Source of the DNA: Flavobacterium panacis
Lineage (GTDB): Bacteria > Bacteroidota > Bacteroidia > Flavobacteriales > Flavobacteriaceae
DNA length: 64,000 bases
Direction of reading: 5' to 3'
Assembly (NCBI RefSeq): GCF_024649945.1
Contig: NZ_JANKMS010000004.1
Span: forward strand, 62,001-126,000
Part shown: positions 26,400-34,795 of the stretch, one piece after another
Layout of the letters: every line of letters begins with the position of its first letter
How positions within the stretch are numbered: position 1 is the first letter of the stretch
Made by a program: the position numbers and the translations under genes
Notes under the pieces: generated by a model
What the model was told of the DNA's origin: nothing
What the model saw: only the letters and a program-made list of their open reading frames with translations
Database searches by the model: none

Positions 26400-26428
26400 T
26401 TGTTATTGGTATTGATTTCGTAATTTTG
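26400..26428 (+). promoter_or_regulatory. Promoter of the 6S RNA
   Basis: TTG (26400-26402), an 18-base spacer, then TAATTTTG (26421-26428), an exact -7 element. It drives the structured RNA that starts a few bases downstream. Confidence 0.65.
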
Positions 26429-26433
26429 CACCT

Positions 26434-26556
26434 GAATTTGCGTGAGGGATAGAAGCTAACTACCGAAGTAGTGCGGATAGCCCGACCAAATTTGGAAAAG
26501 GCGCTCATAAACGTTCTGATGAGTGCGCCTTTTGTAAATTTGGGCACGCCCGCTTA
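26434..26556 (+). ncRNA. ssrS: 6S RNA, Flavobacteria type (probable)
   Basis: A ~120-nt structured RNA. The outer strands GCGTGAGGGAT and GGGCACGCCC can pair through GCGTG/CACGC. CCAAATTT pairs with AAATTTGG further in. A long terminal hairpin is formed by AAAAGGCGC/GCGCCTTTT plus TCAT/ATGA. The motif combination GAGGGATAGAAG, GGATAGCCCGACC and GGGCACGCCC is what I know as the Bacteroidota 6S family (Rfam 6S-Flavo). 6S RNA sequesters the housekeeping RNA polymerase holoenzyme. A riboswitch for the transaldolase 28 bp downstream is an alternative, but the discrete promoter and closed fold favour a free RNA. Confidence 0.72.
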
Positions 26557-26583
26557 ATCAACACAATTTAAATAATATAAATT

Positions 26584-27240
26584 ATGAAATTTTTTATTGA
26601 CACGGCTAATTTAGCTCAAATTAAAGAAGCACAGGCTTTAGGTGTTTTGGATGGTGTAACAACTAACCCATCATTGATGGCAAAAGAAGGAATTACTGGA
26701 AAAAACAATATCTTAAAGCATTATGTTGACATTTGCAATCTTGTTGAAGGTGACGTAAGTGCTGAAGTTAATGCCCTTGATTTTGAAGGAATGGTTAAAG
26801 AAGGCGAGGAGTTGGCTGAATTACATGACCAAATCGTTGTAAAACTTCCTATGACTAAGGAAGGTGTTATGGCTGCAAAATATTTTTCTGATAAAGGAAT
26901 TAAAACTAACGTAACTCTTGTTTTCTCTGTAGGACAAGCTATCTTGGCTGCAAAAGCGGGAGCTACTTATGTTTCTCCGTTTGTTGGTCGTTTAGATGAT
27001 ATTTCTACTGATGGATTGAATTTGATTCAGGAAATTAGAGAGGTTTACGATAACTACGGTTACGAAACTCAAATTTTAGCGGCTTCTGTACGTCATACAA
27101 TGCATATTGTTAACTGTGCTAAAATTGGTGCAGATGTTATGACAGGACCTCTTTCTGCAATTTACGGATTGTTGAAACATCCTTTAACTGATATCGGTTT
27201 AGCTCAGTTTGTTGCTGACTTCGAGAAAGGAAACAAGTAA
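26584..27240 (+). CDS. tal: Small transaldolase (MipB/TalC type)
   Basis: A 218-residue TIM-barrel enzyme of the short transaldolase/fructose-6-phosphate aldolase group. It starts [16 protein letters not shown], has TTNPSL, the Schiff-base lysine K87 in [10 protein letters not shown], and [11 protein letters not shown]. At the position where fructose-6-phosphate aldolase has tyrosine, this protein has F133, which in this group goes with true transaldolase activity. It would exchange dihydroxyacetone units between sugar phosphates in the pentose phosphate pathway. A strong terminator follows. Confidence 0.92.
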   Translation: MKFFIDTANLAQIKEAQALGVLDGVTTNPSLMAKEGITGKNNILKHYVDICNLVEGDVSAEVNALDFEGMVKEGEELAELHDQIVVKLPMTKEGVMAAKYFSDKGIKTNVTLVFSVGQAILAAKAGATYVSPFVGRLDDISTDGLNLIQEIREVYDNYGYETQILAASVRHTMHIVNCAKIGADVMTGPLSAIYGLLKHPLTDIGLAQFVADFEKGNK

Positions 27241-27263
27241 TCCTTAGATACTTACAAAATTTT

Positions 27264-27295
27264 AATCGCCTTTTTTCTAACGAGAAAAGGCGATT
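27264..27295 (+). terminator. Terminator after transaldolase
   Basis: An 11-bp perfect stem (27264-27274 with 27285-27295), a 10-nt loop and a T7 run. Confidence 0.85.
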
Positions 27296-27330
27296 TTTTT
27301 TACTTTTATATGAAACTTAAATAGCTGATT

Positions 27331-27822
27331 ATGAAAGTACTATTGATTGTGTTGTGTTTTTTTGTTAGTTTTTTAATAAATGCTCAGGCTAAAATTATTA
27401 CTTCTGTAAATGATGTCGGAGATGTAGCAACTTATGAGCTGGATTGTTCGGTTCGGTTTCAAAGTTTGGCAAAAGGACTTCGGTATAATATTACCAGGCA
27501 TGAATTTAAAGGGCCAGAAATGAAAAATAGTTATAGGTTGCTTTTGGTAATGGATGGTTTTTATTCAAAAACGTTGAATAAAGAAATGACTATTTCGGCA
27601 GTTTTAAGTGACGGAACTGTTTTGGAATCTAGAAAAATTATTGAAGATGACGGTTTTTTTGATGGCGCTTGCACTTTGAAGATTAAAGATCCTAAAGCTC
27701 TTTTAAAAGCCGATATTGACAAAGTAATAGTCCATGCGGATAAAGATGTCGTTTATTCGATTTCGGAGCCAAACAAGACGCTTTTTAAAAAGAATCTGGA
27801 GAATATTATAAAGGCTAAATAA
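27331..27822 (+). CDS. Hypothetical exported protein, 163 aa
   Basis: A signal peptide (MKVLLIVLCFFVSFLINAQA, cleavage near residue 19-20) precedes a ~140-residue mature domain rich in predicted beta strands (YELDCSVRFQSLAKGLRY, YRLLLVMDGFYSK, MTISAVLSDGTVLESRK). Only two cysteines are present in the mature domain (LDCSV and GACTL) and they could form a disulfide. I recognise no family. It stands alone between two terminators. Confidence 0.65.
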   Translation: MKVLLIVLCFFVSFLINAQAKIITSVNDVGDVATYELDCSVRFQSLAKGLRYNITRHEFKGPEMKNSYRLLLVMDGFYSKTLNKEMTISAVLSDGTVLESRKIIEDDGFFDGACTLKIKDPKALLKADIDKVIVHADKDVVYSISEPNKTLFKKNLENIIKAK

Positions 27823-27824
27823 AG

Positions 27825-27857
27825 GTTCTGAGGTTCTAAGATGCTAAGGTTTTCTTT
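27825..27857. repeat. 8-nt period CTAAG spacer repeat
   Basis: Consecutive GGTTCTGA, GGTTCTAA, GATGCTAA and GGTTTTCT units keep the 8-nt period of the element at 9416-9452. It begins 3 bases after a stop codon. Confidence 0.5.
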
Positions 27858-27873
27858 TAATCTTTTGTATATA

Positions 27874-27916
27874 AAAAAATCCAAATTCCTATTGGAGATT
27901 GGAATTTGGATTTTTT
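27874..27916. terminator. Bidirectional terminator of repeat type
   Basis: A perfect 16-bp stem (27874-27889 with 27901-27916) with A and T runs at the outer ends, between the convergent exported-protein and sugar-permease genes. Its sequence resembles the terminator at 45666-45709, so it belongs to a repeated terminator family. Confidence 0.85.
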
Positions 27917-27935
27917 TATATTGATATTTTAAATT

Positions 27936-29405
27936 TTAGTGTCCACCGCCACCGCCTTCAACGTGGCTGATACCTTGTTTCTTTAAGATTTTTGGACAGT
28001 AGAAACCGTAGAATCCTAAATAAGCAAAACCAAGTAATGGTACAATGTAAGAGAAGTGTGTGTAAGTAATTCCTAAAATTCCGTTTGGATTTGTAGCATC
28101 TAAATCACAGATACTTCCTTGTAAAAGTGGAATTACACCACCACCAAGAATCATCATAATTAAGAAAGAAGATGCTTTTCCTGTGTTTTTTCCTAAACCT
28201 GCAATCGCTAAATCGAAGATTGAAGGCCACATGATAGACAAGAATAATCCGCCAGAAATAAAGAAGAATTTAGCAATTTCTGGGTTTGGCCAAACTAATC
28301 CTAAGATCATCATGGTTAATCCTGAAATTCCGAAAAGCATTAATGTTTTTCCAGCGTTTTTACCACCAACGAAACTTACGCCAATGAATAACAAAATCCA
28401 GAATGGGTAAATGTAGAATGAAGAAACGTCGTGTGCTGCAAAGATGTTAGCGCCGATAATCACTCCGAATGCTACAGCAGGAACGATAAATTTAAGTGCT
28501 GTGTTTACTAAGTTTGAAGTGTTGAAAACGTTAACTCCACCATTCCAACGACCAATCATTAAACTTCCCCAGTAAAGCGCGATAAATGGTGCAATTGCGT
28601 CTTCTAAGATGTTTCCGAATTCGTTAGTGTGTAGTAGTGCAGGTAAGTTACTGATGATCGTAACCTCAGTTCCAACATAAATAAAGATTCCTAACATACC
28701 CAAGTATAATTGTGGATAGTCAAGAATGTTGAATTTACTGTGTCCATCTTTAATTACCGCTTCTTCCTCTTTTACTGGATTTTCGATTTTGGAGAAATTC
28801 ATGAAAATAGCAACGGCAATAAAGGCAAGACCTAAAATGATGAAAGGTAATTTAATATCTTCTAATGAAAGAGCTGTTTTTTTGTTGTCTCCCATTCCGA
28901 ATAAAGCAATTCCTAATAAGATTGCTCCAATTGTTGTTCCGAAAGAGTTGATTCCTCCGGCAAGAGTTAAACGGTGTGCTCCAGTTTCAGGACTTCCCAT
29001 TTTAATAGCCAAAGGGTTTGCAACAATTTGCTGGATGGAGAATCCTAAACCTACTGTAAATAAAGCTGTTAAAAAGAAAGGAAAGCTTTGAATTGTAGCT
29101 GCAGGAACGAATAAAAATGAACCAACAGCTGACAAGATTAATCCTGCTGATAACGTTCTTTTGTATCCGTATTTTTGTAAAACATCTACTTTTAAGGAAA
29201 CTATAAAGAATATAATTGATCCAACAAAGTACGCTGCATAAAATGCCCAGGCTACTAATTGTGATTGTACTTGCGATAAAGTAAATACTTTTTTGAATAC
29301 TGGAATCAGGATGTCATTGGCAGACCCAACAAAACCCCAAAAGAAGAAGACGATTATCAACGAGATAAACTGCCCCCATTTGGTTTGCACATTTTCTGAA
29401 CTCAT
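27936..29405 (-). CDS. Sugar MFS permease (FucP/NagP type)
   Basis: A 489-residue inner-membrane transporter with 12 predicted helices. The N-terminal FFFWGFVGSANDILIPVFKK and GFSIQQIVANPLAIKMG stretches belong to the fucose:proton symporter-like group, which in Bacteroidota includes GlcNAc permeases. The C terminus ends in an unusual GGGGGH tail. Its location in a chitin-type locus suggests uptake of GlcNAc or chitobiose across the inner membrane; the specificity is inferred from neighbours. It has its own upstream region with a LytTR-like operator (29510-29539). Confidence 0.85.
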   Translation of the reverse strand: MSSENVQTKWGQFISLIIVFFFWGFVGSANDILIPVFKKVFTLSQVQSQLVAWAFYAAYFVGSIIFFIVSLKVDVLQKYGYKRTLSAGLILSAVGSFLFVPAATIQSFPFFLTALFTVGLGFSIQQIVANPLAIKMGSPETGAHRLTLAGGINSFGTTIGAILLGIALFGMGDNKKTALSLEDIKLPFIILGLAFIAVAIFMNFSKIENPVKEEEAVIKDGHSKFNILDYPQLYLGMLGIFIYVGTEVTIISNLPALLHTNEFGNILEDAIAPFIALYWGSLMIGRWNGGVNVFNTSNLVNTALKFIVPAVAFGVIIGANIFAAHDVSSFYIYPFWILLFIGVSFVGGKNAGKTLMLFGISGLTMMILGLVWPNPEIAKFFFISGGLFLSIMWPSIFDLAIAGLGKNTGKASSFLIMMILGGGVIPLLQGSICDLDATNPNGILGITYTHFSYIVPLLGFAYLGFYGFYCPKILKKQGISHVEGGGGGH

Positions 29406-29509
29406 AATAATAAGGTTAATTTTTTATTTTATTGTTTTTTGAAGACCGTAAATATATTTGTTAGGAGTATCAAAAAAAAATAAAAAGGCATAAATAATGT
29501 TAAATTTAA

Positions 29510-29539
29510 ACCAACGACCGTGTTTTTTCAACAAAGTGT
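29510..29539 (-). promoter_or_regulatory. LytTR-like direct-repeat operator upstream of the MFS permease
   Basis: On the minus strand ACACTTTGT (29531-29539), a 12-base spacer and GTCGTTGGT (29510-29518). The published LytTR half-site pattern is [TA][AC][CA]GTTN[AG][TG] in direct repeat with a 12-13 base spacer. The first half-site matches 8/9 and the second 7/9. GTCGTTGGTTTAAATTT is shared with the susC upstream region. Confidence 0.6.
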
Positions 29540-29579
29540 TAATTTTAACCTACTTAGAAAATGTAATTCGCAATTATAT

Positions 29580-30281
29580 TTATTCCAATATCTTATTTTT
29601 GACCTCTTTACTGTAGTTTCGGCCTATTGGAATGTTATAAGATTGGATCTGAACGCGGTTTCCTTCTATCGATTTTACCTTGTTTAGCGCAATGACATAA
29701 GATTTATGAATTCTCAGGAAGCGTTCTGCTGGTAATTCTTCAGATAAAGATGTAAGAGATTTATGAGTAATATAGGTTTTATCTGGGGTGACAACTTTTA
29801 TATATTCTTTCATTCCTTCCACAAACAGAATTTCTTCAATATTAATTTTCATCATTTTTTTATCGACTTTAATGAAAATATGTGAATCACCTTTTGCGGT
29901 TTCAACTTTAATATTGTTTTTAAGATTGTATTCGGTTGTGATTTTATTGATGCATTTTATAAATCTCGGAAGCGGAATAGGTTTTACTAAATAATCTAGC
30001 ACATCGAGATCATAACTTTCGGCTGCAAATTCTCTAAAAGCAGTTGTAATAATAACTTTGGTTTTACTTTCAATAAGACTTATTAGTTCAAAACCAGTCA
30101 TCATTGGCATATTGATGTCTAAAAATACGGCATCTACCGGTGTACTGTTAATGAAATCCAATGCCTCCAGAGAATTATTGAACGTAGCAATTACTTCAAA
30201 ATCTGTAAAATTGGTGAAATAATTTTGCAGGACTTTGATTGCTAAAGGTTCATCATCAATTAATACACATTTAATCTTCAT
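29580..30281 (-). CDS. LytTR-family response regulator
   Basis: A 233-residue two-component regulator. The receiver domain (1-120) has the acidic pocket DDEP (9-12), phospho-acceptor D55 in VFLDINMP, conserved T in IITTAF, and lysine in LVKPIPL. The C-terminal LytTR DNA-binding domain (about 130-233) includes IFIKVDKKMMKINIEEILFVEG-type strands and RFLRIHKSYVIALNKV. It overlaps the kinase gene by 11 bp, so the pair is translationally coupled. Likely targets are the susC and permease promoters, both of which carry LytTR-like repeats. Confidence 0.93.
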   Translation of the reverse strand: MKIKCVLIDDEPLAIKVLQNYFTNFTDFEVIATFNNSLEALDFINSTPVDAVFLDINMPMMTGFELISLIESKTKVIITTAFREFAAESYDLDVLDYLVKPIPLPRFIKCINKITTEYNLKNNIKVETAKGDSHIFIKVDKKMMKINIEEILFVEGMKEYIKVVTPDKTYITHKSLTSLSEELPAERFLRIHKSYVIALNKVKSIEGNRVQIQSYNIPIGRNYSKEVKNKILE

Positions 30282-31323
30282 TCTGAGTAGGTATTTGTAA
30301 TCGGATTATGTAGAAATTTAGTTTGGTTTTCTGTTTAAGGCTGAAATTGTTTCTATAAATGAGCTTTAGTCTCTTTTTAGTATTGACTAAGCCAATTCCT
30401 CTTTTTGGATTATGATTTTGTGAAATTACAAAATTATTTAAGATTTCAAAATCAAGGATTTTATTGTCGACAACTTTACAATTGATCTTTATTTTTAAGT
30501 TTTTATTGTTTACTCCTCCATGTTTAAAAGCATTTTCTACCAACGAAATAAAAATAAGTGGAGGAACGACAACATCTTCAATATTTGATTCTAAATTGAT
30601 GGTTACTTCAACATTTTCAAAACGTAATTTTTCAATTTCAATATAATTTTGGATATAATCAATTTCCTTTATTAACGGAACAAACTTGGTTCCTTTTACA
30701 TCATAAAGAACATATTCCATTAAATTAGAAAGTTTGATAATAACATCTGGAACTTTCTTAGAAGATTCTAATGAAAGGGCATATAAGTTATTTAAAGTAT
30801 TGAAGAAAAAATGTGGCTGAATCTGATTTTCAAGATATTTTAGTTTAATCTTAAACTGATTTTCTCTTAGAGATCTGTTTCTTTCTCTTTCTCTGAGCCA
30901 AGTTAAAGTCAGATAAACTGATGATGCCATTGCAAGAACGTATAATTCACCAATACAAACGGCTACAATGTGATTGATCTCAAACGGATGATATTCTCGA
31001 TTGGCTTCGGGCCAAATATTTTCGGATATAATGTAATAGGTAAGCGCTGTTTTAGCTAAATAAATGGCAAATAAACTTAAAAGCAATAATAAGGTATACA
31101 TAATGTATTTCTGCTTTAGGACATATTTAGGGACTAAAACAAATAAGTTCAAATACACTAAAGGAATTACTAGTGAAAATTCGATTAAATTCGATTTGAA
31201 TGCATAAGGATAATCATTAAAGTAAGCTCCCCATCTTAAAAAGTTTAAAGTAAAATAGACTCCCCAGAACCAAATGTGATTCTGAAGTTTGATATCAAAT
31301 TTAACTTTTCTTATTTCTTTCAA
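30271..31323 (-). CDS. LytS/YehU-type sensor histidine kinase
   Basis: A 350-residue membrane kinase. Four transmembrane helices (about 17-34, 49-67, 75-96, 117-142) occupy the N-terminal half with little periplasmic sequence. The His_kinase domain has H171 in NQIQPHFFFNTLNNL, and the ATPase domain has SLVENAFKHGG and GIGLVNTKKRL. The start codon is TTG; an in-frame stop lies just upstream and no ATG fits the N terminus. It phosphorylates the overlapping LytTR regulator. The signal is probably linked to chitin breakdown products, but no sugar-binding domain is seen. Confidence 0.92.
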   Translation of the reverse strand: MKEIRKVKFDIKLQNHIWFWGVYFTLNFLRWGAYFNDYPYAFKSNLIEFSLVIPLVYLNLFVLVPKYVLKQKYIMYTLLLLLSLFAIYLAKTALTYYIISENIWPEANREYHPFEINHIVAVCIGELYVLAMASSVYLTLTWLRERERNRSLRENQFKIKLKYLENQIQPHFFFNTLNNLYALSLESSKKVPDVIIKLSNLMEYVLYDVKGTKFVPLIKEIDYIQNYIEIEKLRFENVEVTINLESNIEDVVVPPLIFISLVENAFKHGGVNNKNLKIKINCKVVDNKILDFEILNNFVISQNHNPKRGIGLVNTKKRLKLIYRNNFSLKQKTKLNFYIIRLQIPTQNED

Positions 31324-31500
31324 TTGGTTTTAAGATGTTTGTAGATTTTGGTTTTTCTTAACACTGTGTAATATTGTGCAACTTTAAACAATTAAAGGCA
31401 AAGACACAATTTTTTTGAATAAAATTTCGCAAATAAACTAGATTGGTGTGTTATTTTTTAAATGTAACGTTTTCGTAAAACGCATTATTGAATAATTTAT

Positions 31501-31530
31501 GTCGTTGGTTTAAATTTTATTGTCGTTGGT
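31501..31530 (+). promoter_or_regulatory. LytTR-like direct-repeat operator upstream of susC
   Basis: Two identical 9-mers GTCGTTGGT (31501-31509 and 31522-31530) with a 12-base spacer, inside a longer direct repeat that extends through TTTAA. Spacing is 21 bp, two helical turns. A near-consensus -7 element TAATTTTA (31563-31570) lies 32 bases downstream, so the repeats cover the position of an upstream activator site. Confidence 0.65.
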
Positions 31531-31597
31531 TTAATTTATTTTTTTTAACAATGTCTTAAGAATAATTTTACTTCATAACTAACAAAATAAAATAAAC

Positions 31598-34500
31598 ATG
31601 AAAAAAATTTTCTCAATCTTTATGATTGTTTTTACGGCGCAATTTATGTTTGCCCAAGTAAAGACAGTCAAAGGTTTGGTAACAGACCAGAAAGGTTTGC
31701 CATTACCAGGTGTGACGGTTCTTGTTAAAGGATCAAACAAGGCAAGTCAGAGTGATTACGATGGATTGTATACAATTCAGGCGTCTAAAAATGATGTTTT
31801 GGTTTTTTCTTACATTGGATTTAAATCACAATCAGTTACTGTAACAGATGCTTCACAGTTAAATGTTTCACTTGCTGAGGATGCTCAAAATCTTAATGAA
31901 GTTGTTGTAACCGCATTAGGTATTAAGAGACAGAAAAAAGAATTAGGTTATGCTGTTCAGGATGTCAAAGGAGATCAATTAAACAAAGTAATTACTACGA
32001 ACGTGGCAACAGCACTTTCCGGTAAAGTTGCGGGTGTTGATGTATCTATTCCTGCGACAGGTGTTGGTGGAAGTACCCGTGTTATTATTAGAGGTATTTC
32101 TAGTATTGGTGAGAGCAATCAGCCGCTTTACATTGTGGATGGTGTGCCAATTGATAACTCAGGATTGTCTAATGATCAGGCAGCAACAAGTAAATGGTTT
32201 GATGGTAGAGATAGCGGAGACGGAATCTCAAGTATAAACCCAAACAATATCGAAAGTTTAACGGTTCTTAAAGGAGCTGCAGCAGCTGCTTTATATGGTT
32301 CTAGAGCGTTAAATGGTGTCATTTTGATCACTACTAAAAAAGGAAGCAAAGGAGCACTAAAAGTAGAACTTAACAGTGGTGTAAGTTTTGACCGTGTAAA
32401 TGCTAAATATAGTGACTATCAAAAAGAATACGGTTCTGGATCTAATGGACTTTTACCAGATCCGGCAAGACCTACTGAAGTTTACAGTTATACTACAAAC
32501 GCATGGGGACCTAAATTTTCTGATACAGTAGGGCAACAAGTTGTAATATTTGATGGCTCTATGAAACCTTATGCAAGAGTTGATAATAATATTCAAGACT
32601 TTTTCAGAACTGGGGTTACAATGACAAATGGTATTTCTGTATCTTCTGGAAGTGAAAATGCATTTGTACGTTTCGGTTACAATAATTTAAAAAATGATGA
32701 CGTAATTCCTAATACAGGTTTAGAAAGAAATGATGCCAGCTTAAATGCAACATTAAAATCTGAAAAATTCACTTTAGATGCTAATGTGAACTATATGGTG
32801 GAAAATACTAATAACCGACCAGGGTTAGGAGATTCTCCAAACAACGTTGGATATGCTTTAAGTGGTTTGGCACCAAATATTGATCAAGCATGGTTGAAAA
32901 ATTCTCAAAATCCAGAAACTGGTGACATGTATCAATGGAATAACAATGTGTACTCATTGAACCCTTATTGGATTGTAGATCAAAATCATAATGCAACTAA
33001 GAAAAACCGTTTTATGGGTAATGTTACAGGAACATACCAATTGAAAAAATGGGTTGGATTAACTTTTAGAACTGGTTTAGATACTTATACTTTTGATTCT
33101 AAAGATTTCATGGAAGGTGGTAACACATGGCCAGGAAGAGATAATGGTTACTTAGGTATAGAAGGAATTAAAGTTTCTGAAATGAATACAGATATCATTG
33201 CTACTTTCAGTGATATTAAATTAGCAAATGATTTCACTTTTTCTGGAATTTTAGGTACTGGTAGAAGAGATTTTAGAAGAGAGCAAAACTCTAGATTCGC
33301 AACTAACATTATCGAGCCAGGAACAGAATATATTAGTAATTTCTCTAATCAAACAGAAAATGCTCCTTTAGAAACAAAAACAAGAACGAACTCAGTTTAT
33401 GGTTCTGCAAAATTTGATTATAAAGGATATTTATATGCTGAATTTACAGGAAGAAATGACTGGTTTAGTGTAATTAATAAAGATGCTTTTTATCCAGCAG
33501 CTTCTATGGGATTCATCTTCTCTGATGCACTTGGTCTTCAAAGCGATACTTTCTCTTATGGTAAATTAAGAGGTTCATGGGCGCAAGTTTCAAATGCTCC
33601 TGGAGCTTATAAAAATGCATTAAACTATACAACTTATTCTTCTTATAACGGAGGAAGTGTGGTTAACATTAAAAATACTTCTGCACCAAATCCAAATTTA
33701 ACCTACCAATCTAAAACTGGAATTGAGTTTGGTGTTGAAACAGCTTTCTTCAAAAATAGATTAAGAGCAGATATTACAGTGTATCGTGAAGATACTTCAG
33801 ATCAAACTATAGATTTGCCTTCATCTGCAACTTCTGGATATGAATTTATCTCTGTAAATGCTGGTAAGTTACGTAACGAAGGTATCGAGGTATTCTTATC
33901 TGGTACACCAATCAAAACAAAAGATTTTGAGTGGGGAATTGATTTGAACTTCTCTAGAAATAAAAACTCAATAGTGTCTTTACATCCAGATATTGATACT
34001 TATACAATTTCAGAAGCTCGTTGGGCTGGAGCTGCAATTGTTGCTCAGGTTGGAGGACAATACGGAACCATTATGGGGAAAGATTTCTTGAAAACACCAT
34101 CTGGAGAAAAAATTGTTGGAGCTAATGGTATGCCTTTGTTTACAGATAATAAAGTGGCTTTAGGAAAAGGTCTTCCTGATTGGGCAGCAGGTTTAACAAA
34201 CCGTTTCTCTTACAAAGGAATTACACTTCAGTTCTTAATTGATATGAAATTTGGAATGGATGTATATTCTATGACAAATGCACTTGCCGCTCAAAAAGGT
34301 CTTTTGGATATTACAACTGAAGGTAGAGATGCTTACAATGCTGCAAGAGCTCAGGCTGTTGCAAATGATCCAAACTTTAGTCAGTCAACTTGGGTTCCTA
34401 CTGCAGGTTATGTAGTTAAAGGTGTGGTAAACACTGGTACAGCAGAAAATCCAAATTATGTACAAAATACAACTCCTGTAAATCCTCAGGATTACTGGAG

Positions 34501-34783
34501 CAGTGTTTTCAATAATACACCGGCACCGTTTGTTTATGATGCTTCTTACGTAAAACTTAGAGAGGTAAGTTTAGGATATACAATTCCTGGAAGTGTTTTC
34601 GCTGGTTCAAAAATTAGTTCAATTTATGTTTCAGCATTTGCTAGAAATCTATTGACTTTTAATAAAGATTTACCAAACGTTGATCCTGAATCTATGTATA
34701 CTTCAGGTAATGGGCAAGGTTTTGAATATGGTTCTTTACCATTTAGAAGATCGTATGGTTTTAATCTTAAAGTTACATTCTAA
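31598..34783 (+). CDS. SusC-type TonB-dependent outer-membrane transporter
   Basis: A 1061-residue receptor. A signal peptide (1-19) is followed by a carboxypeptidase D regulatory-like domain (about 24-98: KGLVTDQKGLPLPGVTVLVKG), a TonB box/plug region (about 110-240: ALSGKVAGVDV, RIRGISS-like RVIIRGISSIGESNQPLYIVDG, VLKGAAAAALYGSRALNGVI), and a beta barrel ending in an aromatic strand (FNLKVTF). It forms the pedal-bin complex with SusD to import oligosaccharides using TonB energy. The genes around it indicate chitooligosaccharides. It starts the susC-susD-GH18-nagB-GH20 run and is preceded by a LytTR-like operator. Confidence 0.96.
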   Translation: MKKIFSIFMIVFTAQFMFAQVKTVKGLVTDQKGLPLPGVTVLVKGSNKASQSDYDGLYTIQASKNDVLVFSYIGFKSQSVTVTDASQLNVSLAEDAQNLNEVVVTALGIKRQKKELGYAVQDVKGDQLNKVITTNVATALSGKVAGVDVSIPATGVGGSTRVIIRGISSIGESNQPLYIVDGVPIDNSGLSNDQAATSKWFDGRDSGDGISSINPNNIESLTVLKGAAAAALYGSRALNGVILITTKKGSKGALKVELNSGVSFDRVNAKYSDYQKEYGSGSNGLLPDPARPTEVYSYTTNAWGPKFSDTVGQQVVIFDGSMKPYARVDNNIQDFFRTGVTMTNGISVSSGSENAFVRFGYNNLKNDDVIPNTGLERNDASLNATLKSEKFTLDANVNYMVENTNNRPGLGDSPNNVGYALSGLAPNIDQAWLKNSQNPETGDMYQWNNNVYSLNPYWIVDQNHNATKKNRFMGNVTGTYQLKKWVGLTFRTGLDTYTFDSKDFMEGGNTWPGRDNGYLGIEGIKVSEMNTDIIATFSDIKLANDFTFSGILGTGRRDFRREQNSRFATNIIEPGTEYISNFSNQTENAPLETKTRTNSVYGSAKFDYKGYLYAEFTGRNDWFSVINKDAFYPAASMGFIFSDALGLQSDTFSYGKLRGSWAQVSNAPGAYKNALNYTTYSSYNGGSVVNIKNTSAPNPNLTYQSKTGIEFGVETAFFKNRLRADITVYREDTSDQTIDLPSSATSGYEFISVNAGKLRNEGIEVFLSGTPIKTKDFEWGIDLNFSRNKNSIVSLHPDIDTYTISEARWAGAAIVAQVGGQYGTIMGKDFLKTPSGEKIVGANGMPLFTDNKVALGKGLPDWAAGLTNRFSYKGITLQFLIDMKFGMDVYSMTNALAAQKGLLDITTEGRDAYNAARAQAVANDPNFSQSTWVPTAGYVVKGVVNTGTAENPNYVQNTTPVNPQDYWSSVFNNTPAPFVYDASYVKLREVSLGYTIPGSVFAGSKISSIYVSAFARNLLTFNKDLPNVDPESMYTSGNGQGFEYGSLPFRRSYGFNLKVTF

Positions 34784-34795
34784 AAAATAGAAATT

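Noticed and set aside
26434..26583. Riboswitch controlling the transaldolase
   Set aside because: The promoter and closed hairpin fold fit a free RNA of the 6S type better; kept as an alternative in the annotation.
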